DNA from: Saprospiraceae bacterium
GTDB taxonomy: Bacteria > Bacteroidota > Bacteroidia > Chitinophagales > Saprospiraceae
Reading direction: 5' to 3'
NCBI GenBank assembly: GCA_016714895.1
Contig: JADKBV010000008.1
Coordinates: forward strand, 3,148-67,147
DNA: 64,000 nt
How positions within the stretch are numbered: the stretch's first letter is position 1; every line of letters starts with the position of its first letter. The translations under genes and the position numbers were made by a program. Under the pieces are notes generated by a model. The model did not search any database and was not told the DNA's origin. It worked only from the letters and a program-made list of their open reading frames with translations. Shown in pieces: positions 37,011 through 45,634 of this stretch.

Positions 37011-37478
37011 CTATGATAACCAATCCATTATTTCTTCCGAAAGGGGTTCTGTTCCCGGGGTAAGACATTGTTCGAGATTACCTTTTTCATCGACCAAAAA
37101 TTTCTGAAAATTCCAGGTTACTTCAAAGTCGCCGATACCGTTTTTGTCCTTTGAGCACAACCACTCATACAAAGGGTGGGGTTGGTCTGTGATTTTCATT
37201 TTTTTCGTAAGGGGAAAAGTAACCCCGTAATTTTTTTCACAAAATAACTGAATCTCATTTTCGTTTCCGGGTTCCTGACCTCCAAAATCGTTACAAGGGC
37301 AACCCAAAACAATCAGTTTGTCTTTGTTTTGCTCATATAATTCCTGTAGACCGGCATATTGTCGGGTGTAGCCACATTCTGAAGCAACATTGACAATCAA
37401 TACTTTTTTTCCGGAAAAATAGTCCTGCGGAATTTTTTTGCCGTTAAGGTCATGTAAGGTAATATCCTGTAAACGCAT
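37011..37478 (-). CDS. Glutathione peroxidase family thiol peroxidase
   Basis: This 155-residue peroxidase of the Gpx family has the peroxidatic Cys in NVASECGYTRQYAGL (about residue 36), FGGQEPGNENEI and the Trp-Asn block VTWNFQKFLVDEKG. Like most bacterial family members it uses Cys rather than selenocysteine and probably takes electrons from thioredoxin. It contains an extra CPCND segment before FGGQ. The start at ATG 37478 (MRLQDITLHD) is 11 bp after the lipoprotein gene stop; an in-frame start further upstream would lie inside that gene. There is no lipoprotein or signal sequence. Confidence 0.93.
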   Translation of the reverse strand: MRLQDITLHDLNGKKIPQDYFSGKKVLIVNVASECGYTRQYAGLQELYEQNKDKLIVLGCPCNDFGGQEPGNENEIQLFCEKNYGVTFPLTKKMKITDQPHPLYEWLCSKDKNGIGDFEVTWNFQKFLVDEKGNLEQCLTPGTEPLSEEIMDWLS

Positions 37479-37489
37479 GGTATGATGAT

Positions 37490-38947
37490 TTAAAACTCGA
37501 AACAACCGGGGTCGGGATTTGTTGTTTTCCGGTCTTTTCCGTCTATGTCTTTGGTGATAAAAATCGGTCGTGCTTTGCCCAAAGCTATAGACATGGTGTC
37601 CAAACGGTAATCCTGTTTGGTTTGATTTAAAAACAATCTTTCGCCCAATTTGAGGTTGTGGCAGTCGGAACAATGATCAAAAAAATCTGTATGATCTCCG
37701 CTTCGAAGGATTTGATTGACCTTAACTACACAATTTTCAAATTTATAAAACAAATCCGATCTGTCTCCGACATAATCAATCGAAACTTCATCTTCATTGC
37801 TTCCGGCAAAAATACAGTTGACAAACAAAGCGTCCAATGGATTGACAAAAGCCTGTTCGCAAGGAAACTCATAACAGGTATAATTGGTCATGGAAACAGC
37901 TTCTGATTTACCTCCGTAACTGGCCACCGTACAATACTGAAACTGATAACTTCCACCGTGTCTCAGGAGGATAGCCGGACCGTCATTGTTGTAAATCAGA
38001 CAATTATCGGCTTTGATAAATCCATGACGACCTATGATACCTGCATTTCCGGTATTGTAAAAACGACAGGAGTTGAGGTCGACCCTTGCCAAAGAATCTA
38101 CCTGAATGCCAATGATTGAATTTTTGATCGTCGTGTGTTCCATCATATTTCCTCTGCTACCCGGAGCAAACAAAACGCCAACCCACTGACTTTTAACATC
38201 TGCATAAGTTGGCTCAAGACGGTCACCCTGGATGATGACCGGTTGTTCGACCGTTCCTTTGGACACAATTCTGCCGTTTTGCAGACAAACGATAAGTCCG
38301 TCATTATATAATGTGGATTCATCTCTGACGATACCACCATGTACGTACACCCGGGTGCCTGCCGGAAGGTTGAGCTGGCAGCTGTCGATGTATAAGATGC
38401 CGTAGACAACATAAGGTTTCGGGTCGTCCCAGGCTACCTGTCCAAACTGACAGCTCAGCAAAGAAACCGCACCTTTATTGGTTCCGGTAATATAATTTGC
38501 ATTCTGCCCGAAGGCTTCGAGGTATAGATTTTTGGTATTTCCGTTTACTTCTACCAATATTTTTCCTTCAATGATAAAGGGACTGGCAATCAGCGGATCG
38601 TCCGGATTGATGGTGACTTCAACAAATACATATATACTGTCGTTGGCATTGATTTCGATGTCGTTGGCTGTTGGTCCTTTGACACCCTCGACATTATATC
38701 GGAAAAACCGTTGACTTTCGGCATCCATGGTGAGATTGACCCGGACAGGCAGATCTACCGGATTGTATATTTTGATGATTCGGGTAGCGGAACCGACTTT
38801 TGTAAAAACGGTATCAAAACGCAGGGTATCAATACTAAATCTGAGGTTTACATCATTGCCTTCATAATAATCATCTCTGCGACATGAAAACAACAGGAGC
38901 AAACCTGCTATGAGTACAATAAAAGAAAGTTGGGTTTTTGACATCAT
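37490..38947 (-). CDS. Beta-helix lipoprotein
   Basis: This 485-residue lipoprotein has the lipobox LLFSC. Acidic residues follow the Cys (CRRDDYYEG), in line with surface-exposed lipoproteins of Bacteroidota. An Ig-like N-terminal part (FDTVFTKVGSATRIIKIYNP, family of choice-of-anchor domains) precedes a parallel beta-helix-like region (GIIGRHGFIKADNCLIYNND, IQVDSLARVDLNSCRFYNTG). It ends with the common DPGCFEF tail. Role unknown, perhaps adhesion or glycan binding. It lies 3 bp after an outer-membrane barrel gene and 11 bp before the peroxidase, so the three are probably one operon. Confidence 0.85.
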   Translation of the reverse strand: MMSKTQLSFIVLIAGLLLLFSCRRDDYYEGNDVNLRFSIDTLRFDTVFTKVGSATRIIKIYNPVDLPVRVNLTMDAESQRFFRYNVEGVKGPTANDIEINANDSIYVFVEVTINPDDPLIASPFIIEGKILVEVNGNTKNLYLEAFGQNANYITGTNKGAVSLLSCQFGQVAWDDPKPYVVYGILYIDSCQLNLPAGTRVYVHGGIVRDESTLYNDGLIVCLQNGRIVSKGTVEQPVIIQGDRLEPTYADVKSQWVGVLFAPGSRGNMMEHTTIKNSIIGIQVDSLARVDLNSCRFYNTGNAGIIGRHGFIKADNCLIYNNDGPAILLRHGGSYQFQYCTVASYGGKSEAVSMTNYTCYEFPCEQAFVNPLDALFVNCIFAGSNEDEVSIDYVGDRSDLFYKFENCVVKVNQILRSGDHTDFFDHCSDCHNLKLGERLFLNQTKQDYRLDTMSIALGKARPIFITKDIDGKDRKTTNPDPGCFEF

Positions 38948-38950
38948 TTT

Positions 38951-39667
38951 TTATCTTCTTCGTCCTCCGTATTTTGAACGTTTATAGTCAAAACGAAATC
39001 CCGCTCTGACCTGAAATTGTAATTGGGTAAAACCATAATTCACTGTAGTTGTTTCCAACTGATTGATAGGAATGTCATAACTTCCGGCTGAAAAAAAGTA
39101 GTAAGAAGCCATGGGTGTGAGGGTGATCAAATCGTTGATGCCCAAATCAAGCCCCAAACCTAAACCCACATGGAAAAGAAGATTTTGACTTTTCTTTTCA
39201 GTAATAGTTTCAATAAGGTCAGATGAAGCGACAGAACTGTTTGTTTGGTTGAAGGATACACCCGGTGTCACATGAAAAAAGAAACCTTTGTTGATCGATG
39301 GTCCTTGTTTTGAAAAGGTCGGACAATTACAATCTTCGTTCAGGTCGAGTGCGTATATCTGTGTATGAAAATTAAACAAAAACCTTTGCATATTGACATT
39401 GACGTCATTTGTTATATCCGTGTTTCCGTACGCGAAAGCCAGTTCCGGCAAAAACTCAATCCGCTTTTTTTTCAGCGCAAACCAATAATCCACCCCAATT
39501 TCGTAGGAAGGGGAAAACAAATTTTTTGATCCTCCGTAAAGGTCGTGCAGAACATTATTGAGCTGACCGTGATTTTCAAAATTGCTTTTTACCCTGACGC
39601 CGTATTGTGCAACAACTGTCGAAGTGTAAAAACAAAAAAGGATCACAAAATATCGGAAAAGTTTCAT
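38951..39667 (-). CDS. Outer-membrane beta-barrel protein
   Basis: This 238-residue protein starts at MKLFRYFVILFCFYTSTVVA, a signal peptide; an upstream ATG at 39706 would add 13 unlikely residues. The mature part alternates strand-like segments (SYEIGVDYWFALKKKRIEFL, VGLGLGLDLGINDLITLTPM), similar to PorT-like or OmpW-like barrels, with a Cys pair in LDLNEDCNCPTF. The last strand ends FRFDYKR followed by a basic tail. Its specific role is unknown. It is the first gene of the barrel-lipoprotein-peroxidase unit. Confidence 0.82.
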   Translation of the reverse strand: MKLFRYFVILFCFYTSTVVAQYGVRVKSNFENHGQLNNVLHDLYGGSKNLFSPSYEIGVDYWFALKKKRIEFLPELAFAYGNTDITNDVNVNMQRFLFNFHTQIYALDLNEDCNCPTFSKQGPSINKGFFFHVTPGVSFNQTNSSVASSDLIETITEKKSQNLLFHVGLGLGLDLGINDLITLTPMASYYFFSAGSYDIPINQLETTTVNYGFTQLQFQVRAGFRFDYKRSKYGGRRR

Positions 39668-39766
39668 GTACAAGGCAGAGATTGATGAAAAATAGAAAAT
39701 ATCCACATCAAACGTTTTAAAAGGTAATCTTGTTGTCGAATGCGGATATTTTGAAATAAAATCTCT

Positions 39767-41062
39767 TTATAATCTGTACATGTCGAGTGCATTTTCAATG
39801 ATCTCCAGTGCTTCATGGATTTGATCTTCCGTTATGACCAAAGGTGGTGCCAAACGAATTTTATTGCCATGTGTCGGTTTTGCCAACAGGCCAAGGTCTC
39901 TGAAGGTCAGACAGATTTTCCATCCGAGATCAGAAGATTCAGGAGTGTCGATTTCTATGGCATTGAGGAGTCCTTTTCCCCGAACTTCTCTGATGATAGG
40001 ATTTCGGGAAGCGATTTCGCGCAGGCCGGCTCTGAAGATATTACCCATGGCAAAGGCGTTTTCCACCATTTTTTCTTCCATCAATACCCTGACAGAAGCC
40101 ATCGTCACAGCACATGCCAAAGGATTACCTCCAAAGGTAGATCCATGTTCTCCGGGTTTGATCGTCAACATCACTTCGTCATTGGCAAGAACGGCAGATA
40201 CCGGCATGGTACCACCTGACAAAGCTTTGCCGAGAATGAGAACATCCGGTTTGGATGGGTTTTGTTTGCTGCAAGTACCGCCGTAACATTGACAATTGGT
40301 GCAGGTTGCCAGTAAGGAGCCTGTTCTGCCCATTCCGGTCTGAATTTCGTCAGCGACAAACAAAACATTATATTTTGTACAAAGATTTTTTACCGCAGTC
40401 AGGTAGTGATCATCAGGAACGATGACGCCGGCTTCTCCCTGGATGGGTTCTACGATAAAAGCGGCAATATTGGGGTTGGAAGAAAGTTTTTGTTCGAGGG
40501 CGTCCACATCATTATAAGCCACTTTATCGATACCCGGCATCAGTGGGCCAAAACCTTTGGTGCTGTCCGGATCGTTGGAAGCAGAAATGACGGAGATCGT
40601 TCTTCCGTGAAAATTATGGCTTGCAAACAACAATACTGCGTGGTTTTCCGGAATACCTTTGACCTGATAAGCCCATTTCCTCACCAGTTTCATGGCTGTT
40701 TCTACGGCTTCGGCGCCACTGTTCATCATCAGCACTTTGTCAAATCCGAAGGTTTTGGCGAGGTATTCTTCGCAGGATCCCAAAAGATTGTTGTAAAAAG
40801 CACGTGAGGTGAGGGTCAGTTTGGAAGCCTGATCCGTCATCGCTTTGATGATTTTCGGGTGACAATGCCCCTGGTTTACCGCAGAATAAGAGGAAAGGAA
40901 GTCAAAATATCTTTTTCCATCCACATCATACAAAAAGACACCTTCGCCACGTGACAATACGACTGGTAGCGGGTGATAATTGTGAGCGCCGTAGGTAGAT
41001 TCTTTTTCTATCAATCCGATACTGAGTGCCGATAAAGCGGTGTCTGTGGTTGTATGTGCCAT
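39767..41062 (-). CDS. rocD: Ornithine aminotransferase with a Cys-rich insertion
   Basis: This 431-residue class III PLP aminotransferase makes glutamate semialdehyde from ornithine. Marks are YGAHNYHPLPVVLSRGEG at the start, NSGAEAVETAMKLVRKW, HNFHGRTISVISAS, FVADEIQTGMGRTG (D238) and the PLP lysine in LILGKALSGG (K279). Between these last two, where most relatives have a short 'ACDHE' type loop, sits TCTNCQCYGGTCSKQ with Cys 254, 257, 259 and 264 (bases 40271-40303), a possible metal site. It is divergent from an Lrp/AsnC regulator gene 100 bp away. Confidence 0.93.
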   Translation of the reverse strand: MAHTTTDTALSALSIGLIEKESTYGAHNYHPLPVVLSRGEGVFLYDVDGKRYFDFLSSYSAVNQGHCHPKIIKAMTDQASKLTLTSRAFYNNLLGSCEEYLAKTFGFDKVLMMNSGAEAVETAMKLVRKWAYQVKGIPENHAVLLFASHNFHGRTISVISASNDPDSTKGFGPLMPGIDKVAYNDVDALEQKLSSNPNIAAFIVEPIQGEAGVIVPDDHYLTAVKNLCTKYNVLFVADEIQTGMGRTGSLLATCTNCQCYGGTCSKQNPSKPDVLILGKALSGGTMPVSAVLANDEVMLTIKPGEHGSTFGGNPLACAVTMASVRVLMEEKMVENAFAMGNIFRAGLREIASRNPIIREVRGKGLLNAIEIDTPESSDLGWKICLTFRDLGLLAKPTHGNKIRLAPPLVITEDQIHEALEIIENALDMYRL

Positions 41063-41079
41063 ATTTTTTATTTTATCTG

Positions 41080-41087
41080 CAAAATTA
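41080..41087 (-). promoter_or_regulatory. -7 box for rocD
   Basis: Minus-strand TAATTTTG, 18 bp before the rocD ATG, so the leader would be only about 10 nt. No clear -33 TTTG. Confidence 0.4.
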
Positions 41088-41111
41088 TGTAAAATAAATT
41101 AATTTGTATCA

Positions 41112-41147
41112 TTTTGTAGTCATATTTATTTTATTTAAGTAAATTTG
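41112..41147 (+). promoter_or_regulatory. Promoter for the Lrp/AsnC gene
   Basis: TTTTG (41112-41116), 23 bp, TAAATTTG (41140-41147), matching the Bacteroidota pattern at the upper spacing limit, 15 bp before the ATG. Confidence 0.5.
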
Positions 41148-41162
41148 TGTCAAATTTAATTT

Positions 41163-41618
41163 ATGGATACGTCTTTGGATCAATATGACACGGCGATTTT
41201 GGAATGTTTGGAACAGGATGGAAGGGTAGCCTTCAGCCATATAGCCGGAGAGTTGGGTATTTCGAATACCATGGTTCATCAAAGAATCAACCGCCTGACC
41301 GAAAATGGGATTTTGGTAGCGGTCAGACCTGTTTTGGACGAAAAAAAACTCGGTTTTGACTGGGCCTCTTTTACCGGGCTCACCCTTGAAAAAGATTATG
41401 ATTCCGACAAGGTGATTGAAGCGCTAAAAAATATTCCCGAAGTGACAGAATGTTATTATATCACGGGAGCGTTTACCTTATTTATCCGGATTACAGCCAA
41501 AAACCATGAACATATGCGCAAGGTATTGTATGAAAAAGTCGATCACATACCCGGCATAATCAAAACCGATTCATTTATGGAATTGGGATGTGCTTTTAAG
41601 CGAAATGTAAAAGTATAA
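41163..41618 (+). CDS. Lrp/AsnC family transcriptional regulator
   Basis: This 151-residue protein has an N-terminal winged helix-turn-helix (LDQYDTAILECLEQDGRVAF, HIAGELGISNTMVHQRINRL) and a C-terminal RAM/ligand-binding domain (VTECYYITGAFTLFIRITA). It most likely senses an amino acid and controls the divergent rocD; ornithine, arginine or glutamate would fit, but the ligand cannot be read from sequence. Confidence 0.93.
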   Translation: MDTSLDQYDTAILECLEQDGRVAFSHIAGELGISNTMVHQRINRLTENGILVAVRPVLDEKKLGFDWASFTGLTLEKDYDSDKVIEALKNIPEVTECYYITGAFTLFIRITAKNHEHMRKVLYEKVDHIPGIIKTDSFMELGCAFKRNVKV

Positions 41619-42050
41619 GTTTTATATTACAAATTTCCTTCAAGAGAATTTAAGGCTTATGTGAAAGCGTTGTTTTCGTGGAATCGTCTTTTTCCGCCTT
41701 TTTGTCTTTAGCTTAAAAATATCCGGAGACGGTAAAAACAAAAAACTGTTTGAGCCAAAAATCGGACAGGAAAGAGCTTAAATGTTTTTTATTGATCCGT
41801 TTAAGAAACGCGTAAATCACCAAGGCGAGTTTTTTTTGTTTCCGGCGGGAGGATTTTTTTAAGCGTGAAGAAGACAAAACAGCGGCGGCATTTTTTGTTT
41901 ACTTTTTTTTGCTGAAGAAAAAAAGTAAAAGCCTTGCCGGCTTGAGGCGATTTTTTCTTAAAAGTTTAATTTTTAACCTTTAAATCATTTTGTAAGAGCA
42001 ATCATTCAAATCTCCAATATGTCATAATATATAATTATAACAACCCGGTT
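41619..42050. repeat. Non-coding stretch with a long poly-T/poly-A hairpin, likely dispersed repeat
   Basis: No gene is visible. At 41898-41929 TTTACTTTTTTTT pairs with AAAAAAAGTAAA around GCTGAAG, and the flanks (GCGGCGGCA before, GCCTTGCCGGC after) are G/C-rich islands in AT-rich DNA. Elements of this kind, a long T run, a short loop and an A run, recur as dispersed repeats in Bacteroidota genomes; that this is one is from memory. Confidence 0.5.
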
Positions 42051-42710
42051 TTATCCCTTTTTAAGGGTGGCAATTTTGGTGGAACAACCTTTGACCACAT
42101 CACCTAAAGCTACATGAATATCGGCATCAGGAGGAAGGTAAATATCAACGCGGCTGCCGAATTTAATAAAACCCATTTCGTCGCCACCCTGGTGATGGCT
42201 TCCGGTTTTTGCATAACAAACAATTCGTCTGGCCAAAGCACCGGCCACCTGGCGCAATAAAACAAGACCGCCTGAAGTTTCAATGACGACGGTTGTTCTT
42301 TCATTTTCGGTACTGGATTTTGGGTTCCATGCTGCCAGATATTTTCCAGGGTGATATTTTTCATATACCACTTTACAACGATTCGGGTACCAGTTGATAT
42401 GTACATTCAGCGGGGACATAAATACAGAGACCATTTTGCATTTGGTTTTAAGGTATTCGTCTTCAAAAACCTCTTCGATGACGACAATTTTACCGTCGGC
42501 GGGACAGATGATGGTATTTTCTTCTGTTTGTGGAAAAGTTCGTTTTGGCTTTCTGAAAAAAGAAATTAGAAAAATATATAAGGGAAGAGCCAATAATAAA
42601 AAGTAGACGGCTACCTCCGGTGCCACATATTTTACACCCAGATATAAAGCACTTAAAATAATAAAAGAAAAGGATAATGTCTGTAAACCCTCCTTGTGGA
42701 TAGTCATCAT
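42051..42710 (-). CDS. psd: Phosphatidylserine decarboxylase proenzyme
   Basis: This 219-residue enzyme converts phosphatidylserine to phosphatidylethanolamine at the inner membrane. It is of the short, archaeal-like type. There are two N-terminal helices (LSFSFIILSALYLGV and VAVYFLLLALPLYIFLI), then CPADGKIVVIEE, VSVFMSPLNVHINWYP and, near the C-terminus, the self-cleavage site KFGSRVDIY (G185/S186, Ser becoming the pyruvoyl group). It has no close operon partner. Confidence 0.95.
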   Translation of the reverse strand: MMTIHKEGLQTLSFSFIILSALYLGVKYVAPEVAVYFLLLALPLYIFLISFFRKPKRTFPQTEENTIICPADGKIVVIEEVFEDEYLKTKCKMVSVFMSPLNVHINWYPNRCKVVYEKYHPGKYLAAWNPKSSTENERTTVVIETSGGLVLLRQVAGALARRIVCYAKTGSHHQGGDEMGFIKFGSRVDIYLPPDADIHVALGDVVKGCSTKIATLKKG

Positions 42711-43395
42711 GTGTGGTAAAAATTGTTGGTTTTTAACTTGTTTTTACTTTGAGGCTGCAAGTTATAACATTTTTTTAAATATGAAACTACTTTTACTTTT
42801 CGTATAAAAACGTGGCGGCAACGATGGTATATACGGTATCAACTAACATATCGAGAGAGATTGTAGTCATTTATCACAAAACTCCTTGTATCAATCCATA
42901 AAAATAAATTATATTTTGCCAAATTAAATTAAGATATTATTGATTTAACCGTATTTTATTCTTTAGTATATAGATTATTGTCTTTCCGGCGACATTTTTT
43001 AATAATAATAAAAATAAAGCTTGTTTTTATTTTTTTTTCAAATACAACAAATATATTTGCGTTATATAAAGAAAACAGAAAAAGAACGATGGACAGGTGC
43101 TTTTTAATTCATGGAAACAAATCTGACAGGGGCGGACAAAATCAAGACAGACGCTTAGGGTTATAATGATTCAAAAAGGGTTAAGCTATTTTCTTTTTAC
43201 GTTTTTTTGAGGCGGTGAGTTTTATAAAATAAAAGAGAGCCTGCTTAAACCTGTTATGGGTATACAGACCCTCTCGTATCGTGCGGATACAGGGTCAAAG
43301 GTATGGAATCTTTCTGACATTTTATTATACTCCTGCAACGGATATTTCCCTCATGCCGTTGATAAAGAAGGGGAGTTATTATTAATTTTTTTAAA
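42711..43395. other. Intergenic stretch with a bulged hairpin, no gene seen
   Basis: AT-rich. At 43267-43296 GACCCT-ctc-GTATC-gtgcg-GATAC-AGGGTC forms an 11-bp bulged stem-loop, 100 bp before the next ATG and without a T tract, so it is not a terminator. TATATTTG at 43052-43059 fits a -7 box and would give a leader of about 330 nt containing the hairpin. Open frames (for example 42978-43166) are short and unconvincing. Confidence 0.45.
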
Positions 43396-44853
43396 ATGAA
43401 AAAGTTTTTTGTTTTTTCTCTTAGTTTAATTTTACTAAGTTCTTGTTTTAATGATGAAAAGCAAGTATCGGTCAATGATGTAACAGAAATCAGAGGTTCG
43501 GATGGCGATCAAGGATTGACAAATGAAGAAGTAGTTAAAATTATTTCAATTATGGTTTGTGATCCAATATTTGTCCAGGTATTAAATAATTCCATTATCA
43601 CTTCACAAACCAAATCATCACATTCGGTTTCATTTATGGAGTTATTAACAGGAACTGCGACACCAGCGTTTTGCCAAAAATTTCATCAGGCTTGCCAACA
43701 ACTTGGTATTAATAACGGGTTGAGCAAATTTATTAATGGCAATTTGTCATCGTCTCCTAATTTATGTCTTTCTGTTTATCAACCGGAAGAGCTTTCCAGC
43801 CAAAGTCAAACGAATATCTCTTTTCCTGTATTTAGTGAACAGATTTTTGATTCAAACCCAAACAACGAAAACTATGTTTTTTATAATTGTGGTCAATTGG
43901 ATATTAATTTGACAACGAACGAAAGCCCGGGTTTCTCATGTTGCGTAATTCAGGAAAGAGAAGGATTTGTTAGTTTGTTATCTTCTCAAATAACCAACGA
44001 AATCTATTTTAATGATCATTCCAAGGTCAAATATTTAGAAAGTTTTGTTAATAATACCGATTTTCAATCGTTGAATTATAATCCGGTAACAACCAACAAC
44101 ACATTAAATCTTTGTGGTACATCATACCCCAATCCGTTTTTAAACAGATTTTATATAAATGACAGTATCCTGACAACTTTATATAATACAGAGGCCAGCA
44201 ATTCTTTTTATTTTCCACCTGCATTTCCACCACTCGGAAACTTTCTATGCCCAAGTGGTTTAGCATCTCAGAGAACAACATTCAATAATTCAGTAAACAG
44301 AGAATTTTCTCATAGTATTAAGCTACCAATGGGAAATGCTGTATTAGAATTAAATAATGATTGGTGCGCATGGTGGAATAAGGATTGCAGATTTATGGTG
44401 GATTTGTATATTCCAAGCAGATTCAATTCGACTACATTCGAGCCATTACACTTAACTAAGTTTTTTTGGTACCATGAAAAAAGTTTAAAGAAAAAGATAT
44501 TTGTAGCGCCCAGGACCTCCGCGGAATTTGTTCCTTGGTATTATGAAACAAGTCAACATGGTGATGAATGGAAGTATAATTGGACGGGTAAACACAGAAA
44601 GGAAGGCAACACTACTACCATAACTTTAGGAGCTGAACTTGGTTCAACAGTCGGTTTTAAAGATGATTCAACAGGATTGTCTGCATCATTAACACGTAAA
44701 ATAAATGCTATCTTTCAAACAACAAGAACAAATAAAGATTTATTTCTTGGGGGAGATCTTGTTTATTGGTGTGATGATATTGTAGTGAATAATAATAGAG
44801 GTAATCTGCATTCAACAACCGATGTATTATTCCACATCAGAGAGAAGGAGTAA
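43396..44853 (+). CDS. Lipoprotein of unknown function, 485 residues
   Basis: It has a signal with lipobox (LILLSSCFND), acidic residues shortly after the Cys, and ten or more further Cys, several in pairs (CCVIQ, FCQKFHQACQQ). The C-terminal half contains KLPMGNAVLELNNDWCAWWN and TITLGAELGSTVGFKDDSTG, which look beta-rich. I do not recognise the family. It is the first gene of an accessory block of surface proteins and is followed by a terminator-like hairpin. Confidence 0.72.
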   Translation: MKKFFVFSLSLILLSSCFNDEKQVSVNDVTEIRGSDGDQGLTNEEVVKIISIMVCDPIFVQVLNNSIITSQTKSSHSVSFMELLTGTATPAFCQKFHQACQQLGINNGLSKFINGNLSSSPNLCLSVYQPEELSSQSQTNISFPVFSEQIFDSNPNNENYVFYNCGQLDINLTTNESPGFSCCVIQEREGFVSLLSSQITNEIYFNDHSKVKYLESFVNNTDFQSLNYNPVTTNNTLNLCGTSYPNPFLNRFYINDSILTTLYNTEASNSFYFPPAFPPLGNFLCPSGLASQRTTFNNSVNREFSHSIKLPMGNAVLELNNDWCAWWNKDCRFMVDLYIPSRFNSTTFEPLHLTKFFWYHEKSLKKKIFVAPRTSAEFVPWYYETSQHGDEWKYNWTGKHRKEGNTTTITLGAELGSTVGFKDDSTGLSASLTRKINAIFQTTRTNKDLFLGGDLVYWCDDIVVNNNRGNLHSTTDVLFHIREKE

Positions 44854-44868
44854 ATATTAATTTTTACA

Positions 44869-44902
44869 GAAAAAGGTCAGGTAAATTATACTGATCTTTT
44901 TC
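44869..44902 (+). terminator. Hairpin terminator after the lipoprotein gene
   Basis: GAAAAAGGTCAG pairs with CTGATCTTTTTC (one G-T) around GTAAATTATA, the T-rich arm serving as the tract. Possibly leaky. Confidence 0.6.
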
Positions 44903-44926
44903 TTCAAAATAAAAATATCATTATTT

Positions 44927-45631
44927 ATGAGATTATTAATCACTATTCAATTCATTTTAGGTATTTCGGCTTCAGTGTATTCTCAAGACATCCGGTTTTC
45001 ATATGGTTTTGATTTATTGTATTTTCCGCAGTTTACACCAAAATTTGAACAATATTCTGAAAGTTATAAAATGGCAGTATCTTTTAAAATAATGCCAAAA
45101 ATTAATCTGGTCGCTTCCTACCGGTATGCAGGAATTGCGGGTAATTTTCCTTTGGTTTTAGATGATTATCCCAATATCAGCAATACGGACCCATATCAGG
45201 AAAAATACATTGATTATGACGAATTCAAACCGGGACTTCACGCAGTTGGACAAAAAGGTTTGCATTGGAGTCAGTTTATTAATTTGGTCGGGATTGACAT
45301 TGAGACAAAATTATTAAATATCAACGATCGGTTTTGGATTGATTTTTTAATCGGTGCTAAACTTGAGTTTTTAAAAATCAACAGTATCAGAGTTGTAGTA
45401 GGTGACAGTACAAACGGGGCTATTTTGACAGAGCCTGATGGTGATGAAGTTATCGTTCAGTTTCACACGTATGATGTGACAACCAGCGTAAGTTATGTTG
45501 TCAACAGTACCTTACAGCTTAACCAAAAGTTGTCAAAAAATACCTATGTTTTTTTAGGCACCGACTTCAATTATTTATTATCTGGTGATGCCTATTGGTT
45601 TTTAGATTTAGGAATTGGTTATAAATTTTAA
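44927..45631 (+). CDS. Probable outer-membrane barrel, 234 residues
   Basis: It has a signal peptide (MRLLITIQFILGISASVYSQ), then alternating aromatic strands (FSYGFDLLYFPQFTPKFEQY, MPKINLVASYRYAGIAG, FLGTDFNYLLSG) and a C-terminal Phe (YKF), as required for barrel insertion. No family is recognised. It is followed 3 bp later by a second barrel gene, so the two are probably co-expressed. Confidence 0.68.
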   Translation: MRLLITIQFILGISASVYSQDIRFSYGFDLLYFPQFTPKFEQYSESYKMAVSFKIMPKINLVASYRYAGIAGNFPLVLDDYPNISNTDPYQEKYIDYDEFKPGLHAVGQKGLHWSQFINLVGIDIETKLLNINDRFWIDFLIGAKLEFLKINSIRVVVGDSTNGAILTEPDGDEVIVQFHTYDVTTSVSYVVNSTLQLNQKLSKNTYVFLGTDFNYLLSGDAYWFLDLGIGYKF

Positions 45632-45634
45632 AAT

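Noticed and set aside
40406..40807. 133-codon plus-strand frame inside rocD
   Set aside because: Shadow of the aminotransferase gene; no start site or motif of its own.
42978..43166. Open frame of 62 codons in the spacer before the lipoprotein gene
   Set aside because: No start context, no family-like sequence, biased AT-rich composition.
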